Shown: positions 22,713 to 36,328 of the stretch, piece after piece
Position numbering within the stretch: the first letter of the stretch is position 1
Layout: every line of letters starts with the position of its first letter
Translations under genes and position numbers: made by a program
NCBI GenBank assembly: GCA_013396635.1
Contig: WBMW01003953.1
Span: forward strand, 66,226 to 130,225
Reading direction: 5' to 3'
Length of the DNA stretch: 64,000 nt
Source of the DNA: Penelope pileata
Lineage: Eukaryota > Chordata > Aves > Galliformes > Cracidae
The notes under the pieces: model-generated
The model's database searches: none
Told to the model about the DNA's origin: nothing
The model's input: only the letters and a program-made list of their open reading frames with translations

Positions 22713-25700
22713 AAAGAGCACAGCGGAGGGGACAGCCAGAACAACGAGCGCCTTTCTCAGCTCTGTTGCTCAGATGGAGCCGTGATGGATGGTGCTGCCT
22801 ACCCCCTGCTACCTGCCCTAAGAGGACAGGACAGTCCCCCCGCAGCAGCCAGCACTGAATGATGCTCTCAGGGGCCTGAGCAGCACAGGACTGTGCCCAG
22901 AACGACCCCGACCATCAGAACCAGATGGGTCTGACCGACCTCCCGAGAGCTGCTGGACTCAGCTGAGGGACAGGGAACGTCGGGCTTCCATGTTTGCGTC
23001 CCGTGCAAAGCAGAGTGCTGTGCAACACCTGAAGCTGGAGCGCGGCTGCCGCGGGTCAGGGAAGATTTCCCGTCAGCAGCATCATCTGGGTAATGGAAGC
23101 CGAGATGGCATCTGACTCAGAATTAGATCAGTCTCACACTGAAGACTGGAGGAGGAGTGGGAGGAAGCCAGGAGGCCAGAAACCTGATCAATTTCTGCAA
23201 GACAAACTTCAAATGAAAAGGGAGAGAAAACAAATTAAATGAAATGAGGATAAGGAGAGAGCCTGGAGAGAGCAGGTAAATTAAAAAAATAATAATAATA
23301 GAAGCTCGACAGGCAAATGAAAGGTGCTTCTGGGTGAGCAGGCTGCCTCGTGCCTGGAGGGACACCTCGGGGTGCCCATGGAGCCCCACGGGACAGGGGG
23401 ACACGTCCCTTTGGCACATACACACTTGTTGAGCACGCCCATGCTCAGCCTTTCAGAAAAAGCAACTTTCAGCCCGTTACACAATGACAGAAAATCATTA
23501 ATGAGCAGAGAGGCTCCTCGTGGTCTGCAGCCTGATGCACCAGCAGTGGGAAGCCCAGAGCTGAACCGTGCTGTGATTGATAAGGGGAGCTGAGGAGGGC
23601 AGCGAGCTGCCAGCAGAAAGCATCGCCCATCTGCCACAGAGCAGAAAAGCCAGGGGTCAGCCCCTGGGCCATCCTGGATGCAGCCGGTACTGCTGAAGGC
23701 AGTGGTGCACAACAGGCAAACAGGCCTCAGTGGGACAGGGGAGTGCATTCCTCCCAAGTGACAGGGAGCACGGAGAGCAACACTGCTCCTAACGAAGAGG
23801 GATGGCAGACGGCATTTGCTGACCCTAATTAACAGTCAGACAATTCCTGGTTGGGCACAGGAAGTCCCGGCAAAACCAGGAGAAGAAATTTCCATGCCCA
23901 TTGAAATACTGGGTCTTGGAAGATTAGAGAAATTTCAGGGAACGGGAGGATCACCAGTGCTTGTAAATATTTAAACGATCAAAAGCATGGGGGACAGAAA
24001 GCAGAGCCTGGGCTGCCAGCACCGGCCACTGGATGTGGGACAGCGGGCGCTGCTGAAACCAGGCAAAGGCTCGTGCTGACCACACAAGGGCTGAGCTCTC
24101 ACGCACGGACTGGGAGCACTGCTGGGAAGGCAGCCTGCGCTCCCATCTCATCCATAAGAAAAGCAATTGCAACTCTGCTGAAAACAACCTCCCCCTTTCT
24201 CCAGTTTCTGTCTAATTCCCTTCCTGTTTCTTCTGCTGCTGAGGAGCCAGAACTCACCTTCACATTTTCAGCAATGGTGCCTCTTGTCTTTTCCCTTCTC
24301 TGTGCCATACAGCTGCACTTTTTGCCCCTGTTTGGGTTTATTCTCCTCTTGTTTCCATTCATTGCTGCACCTTTCCCCATCTCATCAGCTTTCTGGCTGT
24401 TTGAAACACTTTCAGAAACATCACAACATTCCTCTAAGTGATATAGCATAACATCAACCATATTCCCAATATCTACATTGCCTTCTGAAACCCTCAGGGA
24501 CCACGCACGGGACACCATGAATGCTAACACACATTTAGCATTTAGAATGCTTTTCCACCTTATTTTCTCCTGGACACCTTATGCCAGCTTTGACGCCACA
24601 GGCTCTAATTAGGTTTCATTCTTGCTTTACTGATAATTTCCTTAGTTTTAGGAAGATCTTGTTAAAGGAAAAAGGCAAAATCCATAAGGTTTGATTGACA
24701 AGTTTGTGAGTCTGCCTGACAGGAGCAGCTCTGTCTGAAGTCAGAAAGATGCAGTTCAGGGCTGGCAAGAAGTCATGCACGGAACCACTGCAGGAACACA
24801 AGGCAGAGGCAGCCTGGGCAGGCATCACAAAGCAGCGTGCGGCCATAGCAGGAACCTCAGACTGCAGCACAGCCCAAGAAAATGGTGATATTGCATAGAA
24901 AGATTTAATTCTGGGAGGTGTCACGAGTGGGCAGAGACCCCTCTGGGCTGCTAAGTTCAGTTTTGGGACATGGGTCTTCGAGGAGGTGAACAAATTGAAA
25001 GCAGTGTGTTAGAAAAGGCTTGGAAAACACAAAGACTGGGGAAATACTGGAAGAACCGGGTTTGTTCATCTTAAATCTTAAAACAATGCCATAAAAAGGC
25101 TGGCGATCAACCATCCTACCCCTCCACTGTCACAAGGACAAAACCAATCGCTTACTTTGCCAAAAATAACGATTAAAACTAAGAACAAATTTCTGATTTT
25201 CTCAGCACAGGTGAGCACTGAAGGAAGCTGCCTGGACTGAACGCGGAGCTCCTCAGCAGGCAGCTGAGAAGCAGATCTGACAAACGCTTCCAGGACCGAC
25301 TGCCTCCCGAGGGCAGCTAAGAAGAGTGGTACCCAGGCCTCCACGTGAGACACTGGTGTGCAAGAATGAATGACACAGCCCATTTACCTCTTCCCACGAC
25401 AGTGCATTTAGATCAGGACCCTGATATATCGATTGTATATAAGTATTATTTGTTGGATATAATTCATCTCGCTGTAGAAGTGTTTGCTGTTGTAGGGGTA
25501 TCATCAGCACGGCACGATTTGGTGGCTTTGCTCAGGTTGCTCACCCAAACCCACCCTGTGCTAGCAGGGACCACCTCCCCAAAGGCATGGGCTCTGTGGG
25601 TGAAAATGGAGGCACACGCAGCCTGGTGGGATGAGGAAGGTCACGGCTGCAGCAGAACAGGAGCCCAACCCCAAGGATTGCTGGAGAGCAGCCGGGCAGA

Positions 25701-26545
25701 GCAAGGGGCACAGCACGCTGCCCAGGAGGAACGCCAACGGGAAAACTTCACAACTTCCATGTGAGCTCTCGGGATAGAGCTGCACAGCCACAAGGACCAA
25801 CTGGAAGTGGCCAGTAGGAACACACGAGTGTGGTCGGGAGCTCTGCCGCAGCTGCGGGACCTGTGCTCATGTACCCAGGCATCCCTGGTGGCCACGGGCA
25901 AGAAGAACACAGGAACAGCGAGGGAGATGGACCTGACGGGCACAGCAATGATCCAGGAGCCTTTAAGATGTGCATGTGAAGGAGATAAACTCATCCCAGC
26001 TGTCGATGGAGAGGTGATCCCTGTGCTGGGTGCTGCACTACGAGGAAGAAGCCCAGCTGCAAGGTTTTCCGATTACCGCATCACGATGAGGAACCAACGA
26101 CTGGAGGATTAAATTATTAAATTAGGCAGTGTAACTGAGGAAAGACAGCTTCTAGCAGGAGGGTAATTAACTGCTTGGAAGGGAGGAGGCGGACCCCACT
26201 GCCCCCCACCTGCGTGAGCGAGGTAATTAGCTTCTGTTTCCAGGAGGAAGGGGAAGAGGCTGCTTTACCCTTAATTGCCCATAGGCCTAAAGAGACACAA
26301 GGATTACAAAATGAGAGGAGACATCCACGCACACGGCAGGCACCAGGAAAGCAGAGCAGAGGCAATGCCACTGCTGTGGCTGGAGGAGCACTGCGGGTGC
26401 CGGCGCTGGTCCCTGGAGACGTCATCGCTCCACGGAGTGATCGGGCACCACCATCACCAACAGCTCAACTTCATCAAAAACCACGCTTCTGAAACCTGGA
26501 TCGTCAGAAAGCTTTTAATTAATTTTGAGTATTAGAACGGTTACA

Positions 26546-26707
26546 AGTTCCCATCCCTGGAGGTGTTCAAGGCCAGGTTGGATGGGGCCCTGGGCAGCCG
26601 GATCCGGTACCAGACCTTCATCTGGCAGCTGGCAACCCTGCCTGCAGCACGGGGCTGGGACTCGATGACCCTTGAAGTCCCTTCCAGCCCCGGCCATTCC
26701 AGGATCC
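26546..26707 (+). mobile_element. CR1 LINE 3' fragment
   Basis: gttcccatccctggaggtgt, then tcaaggccaggttggatggg and gaagtcccttccagccccgg: plus-oriented CR1 end. Confidence 0.88.
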
Positions 26708-29700
26708 TCAGTTGGGTTACTGTGCTATCCTTAAAGACAGCAAAGATCCTAACCACGTGTAATCGATTTTTCAAAGGTCCCAAATGTTGATCAGTTCGGT
26801 TAACTTCTAACAAACATGCTTTCAAATGGACAAAAAAATTAAGTTTTCCCACTCAGAAAATGCGGTGAGTTTGAGAAAGATGTGCTGCATTTCTAACACA
26901 TCACAGGTTGAATAACCAGTCCAAGTGCCAACTGGAACTCCACACCCCCATAAATTATTTTAATTTCCACTATTGTCGAGCTGGAGAGCAAAATCAGCAG
27001 GCGCTGCACACAGCTACAAAACCCACAGCCCTTCCAACGTGAAGGTTTGACAAGGGAGAACAGATGGAGGAGAGCAAGGTTACCACTGGAGTGACGACAA
27101 GGAAAATATGGAGCTTATTAATAAAATAACGTTGCAGACTTCCTCGCATCGGGTGGAATTTCTGGCGTTCGTACGAACCCTTCAGAGCACGTCAAGGAGC
27201 AGATGTGGCTGCGTTCCCCATGTGTTGGGGGACAACGGCAGCTTGCTGCAGGAGCTCCCAGCTAAGCTGCAAAATCTTTGCCATTGCCTTCCAAGTACGC
27301 TTAGCACTGCCACTTATCATCTGCATAAGTAGAAGGAGACGTACTATTTCCTGTACCATCCCGAGATATGATGTCATCAGTGAGGTAGGAATCCGAACAC
27401 CGTCAGCTAAAATTTAAGTTAAATCAGAAAAATCACAGTTAACTGGAGGCATTCTTTAACAAATTCACTCCATTTGAGAAAATTCTGTTGCCTGGGCAAC
27501 ACGACTGCAAATTGCAGAGTTCAGACCACGATGTCTATTTTAAAGCAACAAGATACAAATCTTTGAAGAAAATACATCTAACAACCTGTTTGCATTGTAC
27601 CAAGAGCTGATGCAGATGATACGTGAAGGCAGCAGCAAGGCACAAATCTTTGAGGATTTCAGGAGAGTCACTCAAAGCATCACCAGGCCCTAATGCCCAA
27701 TTACGGGCGCGACAGATGCAAAAGAGATCGAGAAAGGTCGAGTTATGAATCGAGGAGTAACGAGCAAGGTGTGCAGAGCAGGGATGGACGCAGCAAAGTG
27801 CACCAACGTGCCCTGGGGGAGCGGGTCAGGCACACCAGCAGAGCAGGGGGAGGAAAGCTCCGGCACGGCCAACGCCTGCGGGTTTGCTGGCTTTTTGCTT
27901 TTGCTTTTGACTCTGCAATGGGCTGCGATCACGAAGCAACTTCAACCAAACCAGCACATCAGTCGGGCCTGATAAAACCGACGCTGTATTTGGGGCATTA
28001 CTGGCCTTTGTGGTCGTTTCTGCAACCCCTCTGTGATCGCCTTTCCTTTTCTACAAATCACCAGGGATGCGCAGACCACGAGTGAGTCACGCTGCCAAAA
28101 CCTGCTGGGAGAAACCTCCAGCCCCAGCAGTGAACTCCAATAATCCCTGGGGGTGCTCAGGAGCCGGGAAAAGGAAAGGCAGGAGCGCTGCCTTCAACCG
28201 GGACCACGGCACTGGGGAGGAGGCAGCTCCGCTTCCTTGTCCAGAACAACGCTGGGTGAAGAAGAAAATTTGTACACAGAGAAGAACAACCCCAGTGATC
28301 TGCAAAGAGCAAACCCACGTTCCTCCCATGGGAGGGCAGCAGGAAAGGCCTCGTGGAGAGCAGAGAAACTACAGGTATCCCATAGCTGTCTTCTGCAAAA
28401 ACCTGGACGGTCTCACGGGACGTTCTTAGAAAGGACAGAAATTAAATCTTGGTGGAACTCCTGCCGAGTGGATGAAAAACAGACCAGAAAACTCATCCAG
28501 GAGTCGCTGTCAAACAAAAACAGACACTGAGGGGTTCCCAGGACATCAGCAACGCGGGTGATGGAGGACAGAGGTGCTTATTGAATTCCTGGATGAGACC
28601 AATTTGGAAGGAGGGGCAAATCCATTACAGGGGCAGAACCAAAATGACTTCGAAGCTCAGAGGAAAGAAAAACAACTTTGTTAATCGAGATAACTGTAAT
28701 CACTATTCATGCACGAGGATCGCAGGAGATGGAGGCAGACTCTTCTCTGATCACACAGAGAAACGAGAGGCAACGAGCACGAGCTGCAAGGGGGGAAATT
28801 TTGTCTGGGCATGATGAAAAGACTTCAGCAGGAGAACGGCTGGGCTCTGGGGCACAGACAGACACCACGAGGCCGCAGCTCTGCTGGAGGAGCCCCGGGG
28901 ACCGCAGGATCACAAACTGAACACGAGCCAACAAAGTCACGTTGTGGAGAAAAGGAGAACTGTTCCAGGGCTGGCAATTAGCAGCCGCACCTCTAACGCA
29001 CGTGATGCCATCACTGCTCTGTGCAGAACAGGCAGGGCGGCAGCTGGAAGGGGCTGCTGTGGGGAGCTGAGTTAAATAACAGGTACGGGGAGAATCCACA
29101 GCGAATCAATAGTAACGATCGGATGCTGCTTTCAAGGTCTCTGCAGGAAAACCTGCGTGCTCTGGGATATTTAGTCCAGGGAACAGAAGATCAGGAGGGA
29201 ACGGGGCGGTGGGGCCATAAGAGCAGAAGGAAGGCAGCTGCGGCAAGGACAAAAATAATCTGCTCTCAATAACCATGAAGAGTGATGGGCTTAAAATTCA
29301 ATACGAAAGATTCGGGTTAGACGTCAGAGAAAGAGCTGTGATGGGGGAAAGAACCGAGCAGGGACACTGCGTGGGGAGGCTGCAGCCAACGTCCGGCTCC
29401 GGAGAGGTCAAACATTGCTCCTGGAAGGTTCTGACAGAGCTGGGCCCGGGCAGGCCCACGGGGACACTGCATGGGACAGAGGGAAACGTGAGAGCCCAGC
29501 TGCCTCCTCCAACAGGCGGCTGATGCTGGCCGAGGGGAACACAGGAAACGAACCCAAACTCAGGGAGGTTTCAGCGTGGCCTCCCATAGCATCTTTGCCA
29601 CACTACAGGACAGGAATTGGGTGGGTGGGTGGAGGATGAGGTGGGCGAACAGGCAGCAGGACCGCCAGGCTCAGAGTGACAGTCAGCCCTACAGAGCCCA

Positions 29701-30025
29701 CCAGTGGCTGGTTACAGGCTCACTGCTCCAGCATGGAAGTGGTGGCTGACACCACGGGGATCTCCATTAACAGCTGGCATGGTGACAGGGAGAGTACAGG
29801 ATCCACCCAAGGGGCAGCTGCAAGGCCAGAGGCATCTCACCCCACTGCAGGTGGAGGAGATGAGGCCACCTGCTTGTTCCTTGCTGGAACCTTGTTCCCT
29901 CCTTGCTCCATCCAGGACCCTGGTCACCCCCCGACATGCCCACGCCGGGACCGTGGCTGCCCACCAAGGGAGGCACATGAGAAGCCACTGCCAATCCCCA
30001 TGCTGCTGCCCAGCACAGCCCCTGC

Positions 30026-30443
30026 CCTGCGTGGAACATCAGGGAACAGAGGAGCCCCCATCCCTGGGGGTATCAGGAAACATGGAGATGTGGCACTGGG
30101 GGCCATGGCTCTCTGGGCATGGGGGGAAGGGCTGGGGTTGGGTTGGGGATCTCAGAGGACTTCTCCAACCTTCCTGACTCTGTGCTTCTATGAGTGGAGA
30201 TGGGTCCACAGTTGGACTTGACAATCTTGGAGGTCTTCTCCAACCTTAATGACTCTGTGAGTGGGCACACTGGGGACAGGTTGATGGTTGGACTTGGTGA
30301 TCTTGGTGGTCTGTTCCAGCCTTAATGACTCTGTGATTCTATGAACTGTGGAGATGTGGCACCGGGGGACATGGCTCAGTGGGCATAGTGGGGTTGGACT
30401 GGGGGTCTCAGAGGGATTTTCCAACCTTAACAATCCTATGATC
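30026..30443 (+). mobile_element. Tandem series of CR1 LINE 3' ends
   Basis: Four plus-oriented CR1-like 3' ends follow one another, each closing with a form of 'tctccaaccttaatgactctgtg': about 30,026-30,193, 30,194-30,257, 30,258-30,344 and 30,345-30,443. The first and last share gagatgtggcac and the ctcagaggacttctcc/ctcagagggattttcc motif. Confidence 0.82.
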
Positions 30444-32854
30444 ACAAAGCACCCAATGCTGAACACCCCTTCGCTCTGCAGGGCCGTCATCTCTGCACCC
30501 GTCCCCCCGATTCCAGCAACAATTTCCTTACGTTGAGCCAAACATTTATCCAAAATGCCAACAGTGGAGTCAAAGGCTGCCCTGACACCTCTGGCTGGTG
30601 CTCGAGCCTCCCCATCAAGGTCAGTCCTGGCAGCTGAGCAGCACTGATGTCAGCACAGGGGCTGAGCACACCACAGCCAAAGCAGCTCTGCACCAAAGCC
30701 CGTACCACTCGTAACAACAAACAGTGCCTACTGCAACATCCTTACTTACCCCCAAAAAAACAATTGGAAGAATTTAGCTGGGAGGGGGAAGAAAAAATAA
30801 CAAACACACAAGTGCAGCAATTGAAAGCACAGACAGCTTTGACAGACGAGCAGCAGCTCTGACTGTTGAATTCCAGCAAAATTCAGGAAAGTCTGAAGCA
30901 ACGACTCGTGCTGTTTTTTTATACTCAGCATATGAAAATCCTGCATATGAAAAAATGGAACCACGCGTATCATGAGGACAAAAAATTGTTCAAAATTGAC
31001 ATTTACCGATCATTTTGAAACTTGTCTGCACTTCTAAAACCCAACTGTGCTTGGGGTGAGCTAACACCAGCGGTGCCATACAAGCCTGACAGGGGAGGAA
31101 CCAGGCCCTCAGCTTAAAGAGGTTCGGTTTCAGCTTGGTGCCAGTCATCTGCTCACACTCAGACCAAGCTGCAGGTCTGTTTATGCAAGAAAACTATGAT
31201 TTTTTTTTCAAATAATACCATTGAATTACTGTTCCTTGCTAATTAAAGCTTCCGAAGCTGAGTTCACCTGCTGGTAGGTTCTCATTACCACCTTTGTAAA
31301 GGTGTAAGAGGTGCAGTGGGACAACAAGCTCACACATTCATAATAGCTTCCCAGTGTCCAAAGCAGAGTGGAGATCACACGAAGATGAATGGATGCACCA
31401 TATACCCAGGCTGTGCTTTACAGACAACTGCTCTTGTTTGGGTACCAGCAGCAGCACCCAGGCACAACAGCACTGGAGCATCCAATGGGTCAGCCCTGAG
31501 GACCAGAAATGTTGCTGAAAAGGGAAAAGCCACCTCTGTGGCCAAGCAAGGTGACTCAGTGGTGGACACAATGAGAAGCCTCCACCAGGGAACACAGATC
31601 ACAGGAGCAGCAAATCTTCCATTACTGCTGGGAAAGGAGGACTGGAAAAATGCATGCAGAAAGATGGCTGATCTGTGACAACACACGTACACAAACAGAC
31701 GAGAGCTGGAAACTCCCCAACGCTGACAGCTGGATTTGTCTCCCTTTGAGGTATCACAGGAGCTCATCACTTCATCCATCTCCTTCTGAGCTTGAGCACC
31801 GAGGCACTGAGTGCCCACTGCCACCCCAGGTCCTCCTCAGAGGAGGTCAGTGCCTCTGAGGGCTTAGAGCAGCCACGTGCACAATGAGCCAGCACATGGA
31901 CAAAGCTGCCTGAGGAGCTGCAACTCTGAAACTCTGCAAATAAGAAAGACCCATCTGGACATTGAGAACACAGCCTCCATGTTAGAGATGCGAGGTTTGG
32001 GAAAGAGAACTGGGAAGTCAGTGCCATAACCAAGTCAAAACCTGGATGCTCCTTAGAGGGAAACTGCCAGCATCTCCCACAGGCGACGGAAGAACACAGA
32101 GCAAGGTGAGCCATCCAGAAGGACGTGCACTTCTCCTACTTTTTAAGCAGGTGTAAGGGCAACTGGAAAAGTCACTTTGATTAGATCAAAACTGAGAAAT
32201 AACCCAGAGGTTTGAAGCAAGCTTGCCAGCATGCAACACCTGGCTTAATCCCATCAGAGCACTGGGTGTCCCATCAGACACACCAACACAGGCAGCACAA
32301 ACTGTGTGTTTGTATGGCTACCAGAAGCAGCTTAGGATCCTCCTGCTGCTTACAGGGAGATCTCTGCATGGAGGAGGGCAGAGCACCTGTGGGGCAGCAG
32401 CTCTCCAACCCCACCCCACAACGCTGAGAAGTGGCACAGGTGGCCCCAGCAGGAAGCAAAACCAGCAGGGAGCTCAAAGGACATAGGGGAGGGAAGCAGG
32501 TGGGCCCTTCCCAGCTCATCTCCATCTGTATAATTAGGGCATTACAGCACGGATGCATGGACAGATAGATGGGAAAAAAAAACAGCTGGAAGGTTCATGT
32601 CAGAGTGGTTGTGGCTGGGTCACTCACAGCCACGCTGAGTTCCCCGTTGCACCCAGATTATGTCCTGCAGCGTCTGAGCTGGTCAGGGGAGAGGGAGGAC
32701 ATTGCTGACCACTCAGCAGCCACTCCTGGTGCCTGCACAGCCACCCATCACTCCCTGTCTGCACAGCCAACCCCCACAGGATGCCTCTCTGTTGTTTAAA
32801 TACGACGGTGGGTTCAGAGCAGCTCCTGGCCCACAGCACACACCAGCAGCAAAG

Positions 32855-33957
32855 CCTCTGACACGGTCCCCTGCAGCATCCTTATTTCCAAACTGGAAAG
32901 ATATGGATTTGGTGGGAGCAGTGGTGGATGGACAAGGAACTGGCTGCAGGATGGAACCCAGAGAGGGGTGGCCAATGGCTCCATGTGAGGATGCAGGTTG
33001 GCACTGAGTGGTGTCCTCAGGGGTCAGCGCTGGGACCAATGCTCTTCAGCATCTTCACCAACAACATCGGCAGTGGGACCGAGCACACCCCCAGCAGTTT
33101 GCAGGTGACACCGAACAGTGAGGGGCAGTGTCACACCTGAGGGACGGGATGCCATGCAGAGAGACCCAGCCAGGCTCCAGCAGTGGGCCCAGGAGAACCC
33201 CAGGAGGTTCAGCAGAGCCACGAGCAAGGGCTGCCTCTGGGTCACAGCAACCCCCACTGTCAGCAGGAGCTGGGGTGGAAGGGCTGAGCACAGCCTGCAA
33301 GGGGCCTGGGGGTGCTGGGGGGTGGCACTGCCGGGAGCCAGCACCGGGCCCCCCCAGCCCCCAGAGCCAACCATGCCCTGGGCTGTACCCCCAGCAGCGT
33401 GGGCAGCAGGGAGGGGGGATCTGCCCCTCTGCTCTGTGCTAGGAGACCTCCCCCAGAGCACTGCATCCAGAGCTGGAGCCCTCAGCGCAGGAGGGACACG
33501 GAGCTGGGGGAGCGGGGCTGCAGGAGGGCACAGAAATGGCCCCGGGGGTGGAACCTCCCCCCCAGGACAGCTGAGAGCTGGGGCTGTGCAGCCCGGGGGG
33601 GAGAGGGCTCCGGAGAGCTGCGAGCGGCCCCCAGTGCCCAAAGGGGGACAGGAAAGGAGGGGACAGACCCTGTGCAGGGGCTGGGTGCCAGGACAGGGGG
33701 AAAGGGCTTCCCCGGCCAGAGGGCAGAGTGAGGCTGGGCAGAAGGAAAAGCTCTTGGTGCTGAGGGCGGTGCAGCACCGCACAGTGCCCAGAGAGGGGGG
33801 GGTGCCCATCCCTGGGGACACTCAGGGTCAGGGGGGGCTCTGAGCACCGTGATGGGGCTGGGGGTGTCCCTGTGCACTGCAGGGAGTGGGGGCAGAGGGC
33901 CTCTGGGGGTCCAACTTGCAACTTTAAGGATTCCATGATTCTATCCCTATGATTCCT
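32855..33957 (+). mobile_element. CR1 LINE, about 1.1 kb, with decayed reverse-transcriptase end
   Basis: The longest continuous CR1 copy here. Near 32,860-33,110 it translates in shifted frames into the CR1 reverse-transcriptase core: SILISKLERYGF, then PQGSALGPMLFSIFTNNI near 33,030. The catalytic FADD position reads FAGD (tttgcaggtgac at about 33,100), so the active-site aspartate is lost, and frames shift around it. It continues through ORF2 and the 3' UTR to tccatgattctatccctatg. It is a dead copy, plus orientation, antisense to SHANK3. Confidence 0.9.
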
Positions 33958-36250
33958 GACCTGCTGGCAGCCCCTGGGAGGTGACGATGCTCCTGACCTC
34001 CTGCTCCACCACCCAGCCTGTGCTGCACAGCACGACCTGGCGAGCTGCCCCAGCACAGAGCACCCTGCTCGGCCTCGTGGGAGATACCCGAGGAGATTGC
34101 AGCTTCCCACCCCTGTAAACTCCTGAGTGCTATCTCAAGTCATCTCAGGGCGCTGACACCAAGCTATCCGATTAAAGGTAACAACCCCATTAACACAAGG
34201 TATGTGCACTAATCTGACTGAAGAGCTGTGCAGAAGCAGAGGCATTTCCACGAGCTCCCAGCAGCCACAGAGCTGCTCTGGCCAAGCCCCCGCTCCGCTC
34301 CCCTCCATGGTGCTGAAGCGCAGCCACAGCCAGGCAGCACCCCATTGCCATGGCTACACAGAGACGATGCACGAGGAAGTGCCAGACTGCAGCGGGCAGC
34401 GACTTAACAAGATGCTGAGATCTCGAGCAACAATCGGAGCAGAGAGCCAGAGAGCTCCCCTGAAAGCTGGGAGCTGATGGGAGCACGCAACGCAACTATC
34501 ACATTGCGGGTCGGATCAGGTTCTGCCTCTGTCAGTAAACAAACTGATTGGGTTACCGAGCACCGCTTCCACTCCCTGGAACAGAAACCTCCAATTAGTC
34601 GTGCTGCTTCAGACAGGAGGACAAGCACTGCCTCTCCCTCATTAGGGCTCTGCAAAGCCAGAGCGGGGGCTGTTTGCTCTCTCTGCACCCAGCACCTGCA
34701 ACATCACCCCACGTCCTGCAATGCCCAAAGCAACCAGGTTGGAGAAGGGGCAAAAGTTCAACTCGTTCAACAGGAAGGCAACAGTTTCCTGGAAGAAGTC
34801 CTTCCCTAGAAATAAATATTTTCACATTACATCAAGGAGCAGCCGGTTCCCAGAGCAGAGCTCCCTGGGAAGCAGCAGCTGGAGCACAGACCCCGCTGCT
34901 TCCATCCCCACGTGCCCAGAAGAAAAGCTCAGTGCGACCTCCTGGGCCCTTCCTTCTCCCAGCACCCACACCAGCACGTAAAGCAGCTTGTAAGCAGCAT
35001 GGCCTCGGTCTTAATAAAGATCCACTTCAACAATTTAAGCTATATTATCATCATTTCCTGAAATGACATCTGCATTTTTAGTCCTGTACACACAAGAGCT
35101 CAATAACCGCTCTCTCTCCACCTGATTTGTCCATACAATCTGTCCATACAATCATGGGAAGTGCACACGCAAGTTGCACATCCTCTTTTCAGGACTGTTT
35201 GCTGAATTTGCATTAAAACACACTCAAAGTTTAGCTGGAATACCCTGAAGCAGCCCACCAGCAACCCAGCAGCCTGCAGCAGGGCTTCCAGGGGCAGCCA
35301 CAGCAGCACGTCAGCTCCACGTGCTCGTGGCACCCCATCGACACGGGACTGCTTCCACCTGAGAGCCAACCCTGGCACAGCACAACCCAAGCACTTCAGA
35401 TTTCCAGCAGGTGCCAAACACAGCCCCGTGTCCTCCCCCTCTGCTCCCTGTTCTGGAGGTGCTGCTGCTCCAACAGCTGCAGCTGTGCACAATAACGAGA
35501 GCAGCTGCACCTGTGCTAAGGCTGCTGACAGGGGCTGTGTGACACCATTGTGACGGTCACACTTGGGACTCTATGGCCCAGAGCCTCTAGAAACAACATT
35601 GAGAAAGTGAGAAAAGCATTTCTAAGGGGGAGATGTCCAGGGAGCTCATCTGCAGCTGCCCGAGTGCGTGAGTGAGATGCTGACAGAGTGCTCCCGGGGA
35701 TCAGCGCTCGCTGGACACTGAGTCACAGCATCTCTGAAAGGTCCTCAGGCAAATGACTGTGCTTCAAGGAGAGCACAGGCAGAACGGCTATTTTAAGTTC
35801 AAACACTTCTCAGAAGAAAGGCAAAGCAGATCGTGATGGGAGGAGACCTCCTGCATCCCCGACCGCAGCCCGCGGCGGTCACTGCGCTGCGCCTGCAGCT
35901 CTGGAAGGAGTCACACAGCAGAGCGACCACGTTTCCCTTTTCCACCCACACAACCCAGCACCTTCACAGGAAAGCTATTCCAAAGTTCCACTCCAGCTGT
36001 GGCTTAGTCTTCTAACTCCCATTTTAAGTTAACAGCAAGCTTACGTGCAGCAGCATTGTCCTTTATTCCTGAGGATTTTGCTCCCTCTCTAACACTGCAA
36101 CGCTTCTATGGACAGCAACAACTCCTCCATTCCACCTCCAGCAGGCACGGAACAGCCAAGCAAAGCCCTTTTAGCCTCCCACCACTTCTCATGGGCAGGG
36201 ACACGATGGCGGCTGCCGCTGCCCAGGGCTCTGCGGGGAGCAGGGCTCAC

Positions 36251-36328
36251 CTGGAACGCCGTCTGGCTGTTGTAGTTGCGGATCTCTTTGCTCGCGCCGC
36301 GGAAGAGGAGAACCCGAGCGCAGCTCTC
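36251..36328 (-). CDS. SHANK3: SHANK3 exon C: first half of ankyrin repeat 6
   Basis: Twenty-six codons, phase 0 on both sides, run from ESCARVLLFRGA to NYNSQTAFQ. The acceptor reads CTTGTTTTCCCAG and the donor reads TTCCAG|GTGAGCCCTG. NYNSQTAFQ followed by VAIIAGNFELAE in exon B matches SHANK3; SHANK1 has NNNGQTPFQ there. A divergent stretch (ASKEIR) replaces the mammalian NRDVR. After this exon the transcript crosses the largest intron of the window, 19.3 kb, before the 67-nt exon B. Confidence 0.96.

Larger units (their letters stand above)
16910..36250 (-). other. SHANK3 intron B-C, 19.3 kb
   Basis: The largest intron. It contains CR1 copies at 17.2, 17.9, 19.3, 21.0, 22.5, 26.5, 30.0 and 32.9 kb and one N run. 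The stretches 20.1-21.0, 21.2-22.4, 22.8-26.5, 26.8-30.0, 30.5-32.8 and 34.0-36.2 kb show no recognisable gene or element. Open frames there are scattered, without family resemblance, and often overlap on opposite strands. Confidence 0.75.

Noticed and set aside
24073..24530. Overlapping open frames on both strands (one hydrophobic, one lysine-rich)
   Set aside because: The sequence is a pyrimidine/purine-biased stretch, which yields such complementary frames by chance; no family match.
33024..33821. 265-codon open frame on the minus strand
   Set aside because: It is antisense to a CR1 LINE and proline/serine-rich by composition; not a gene.
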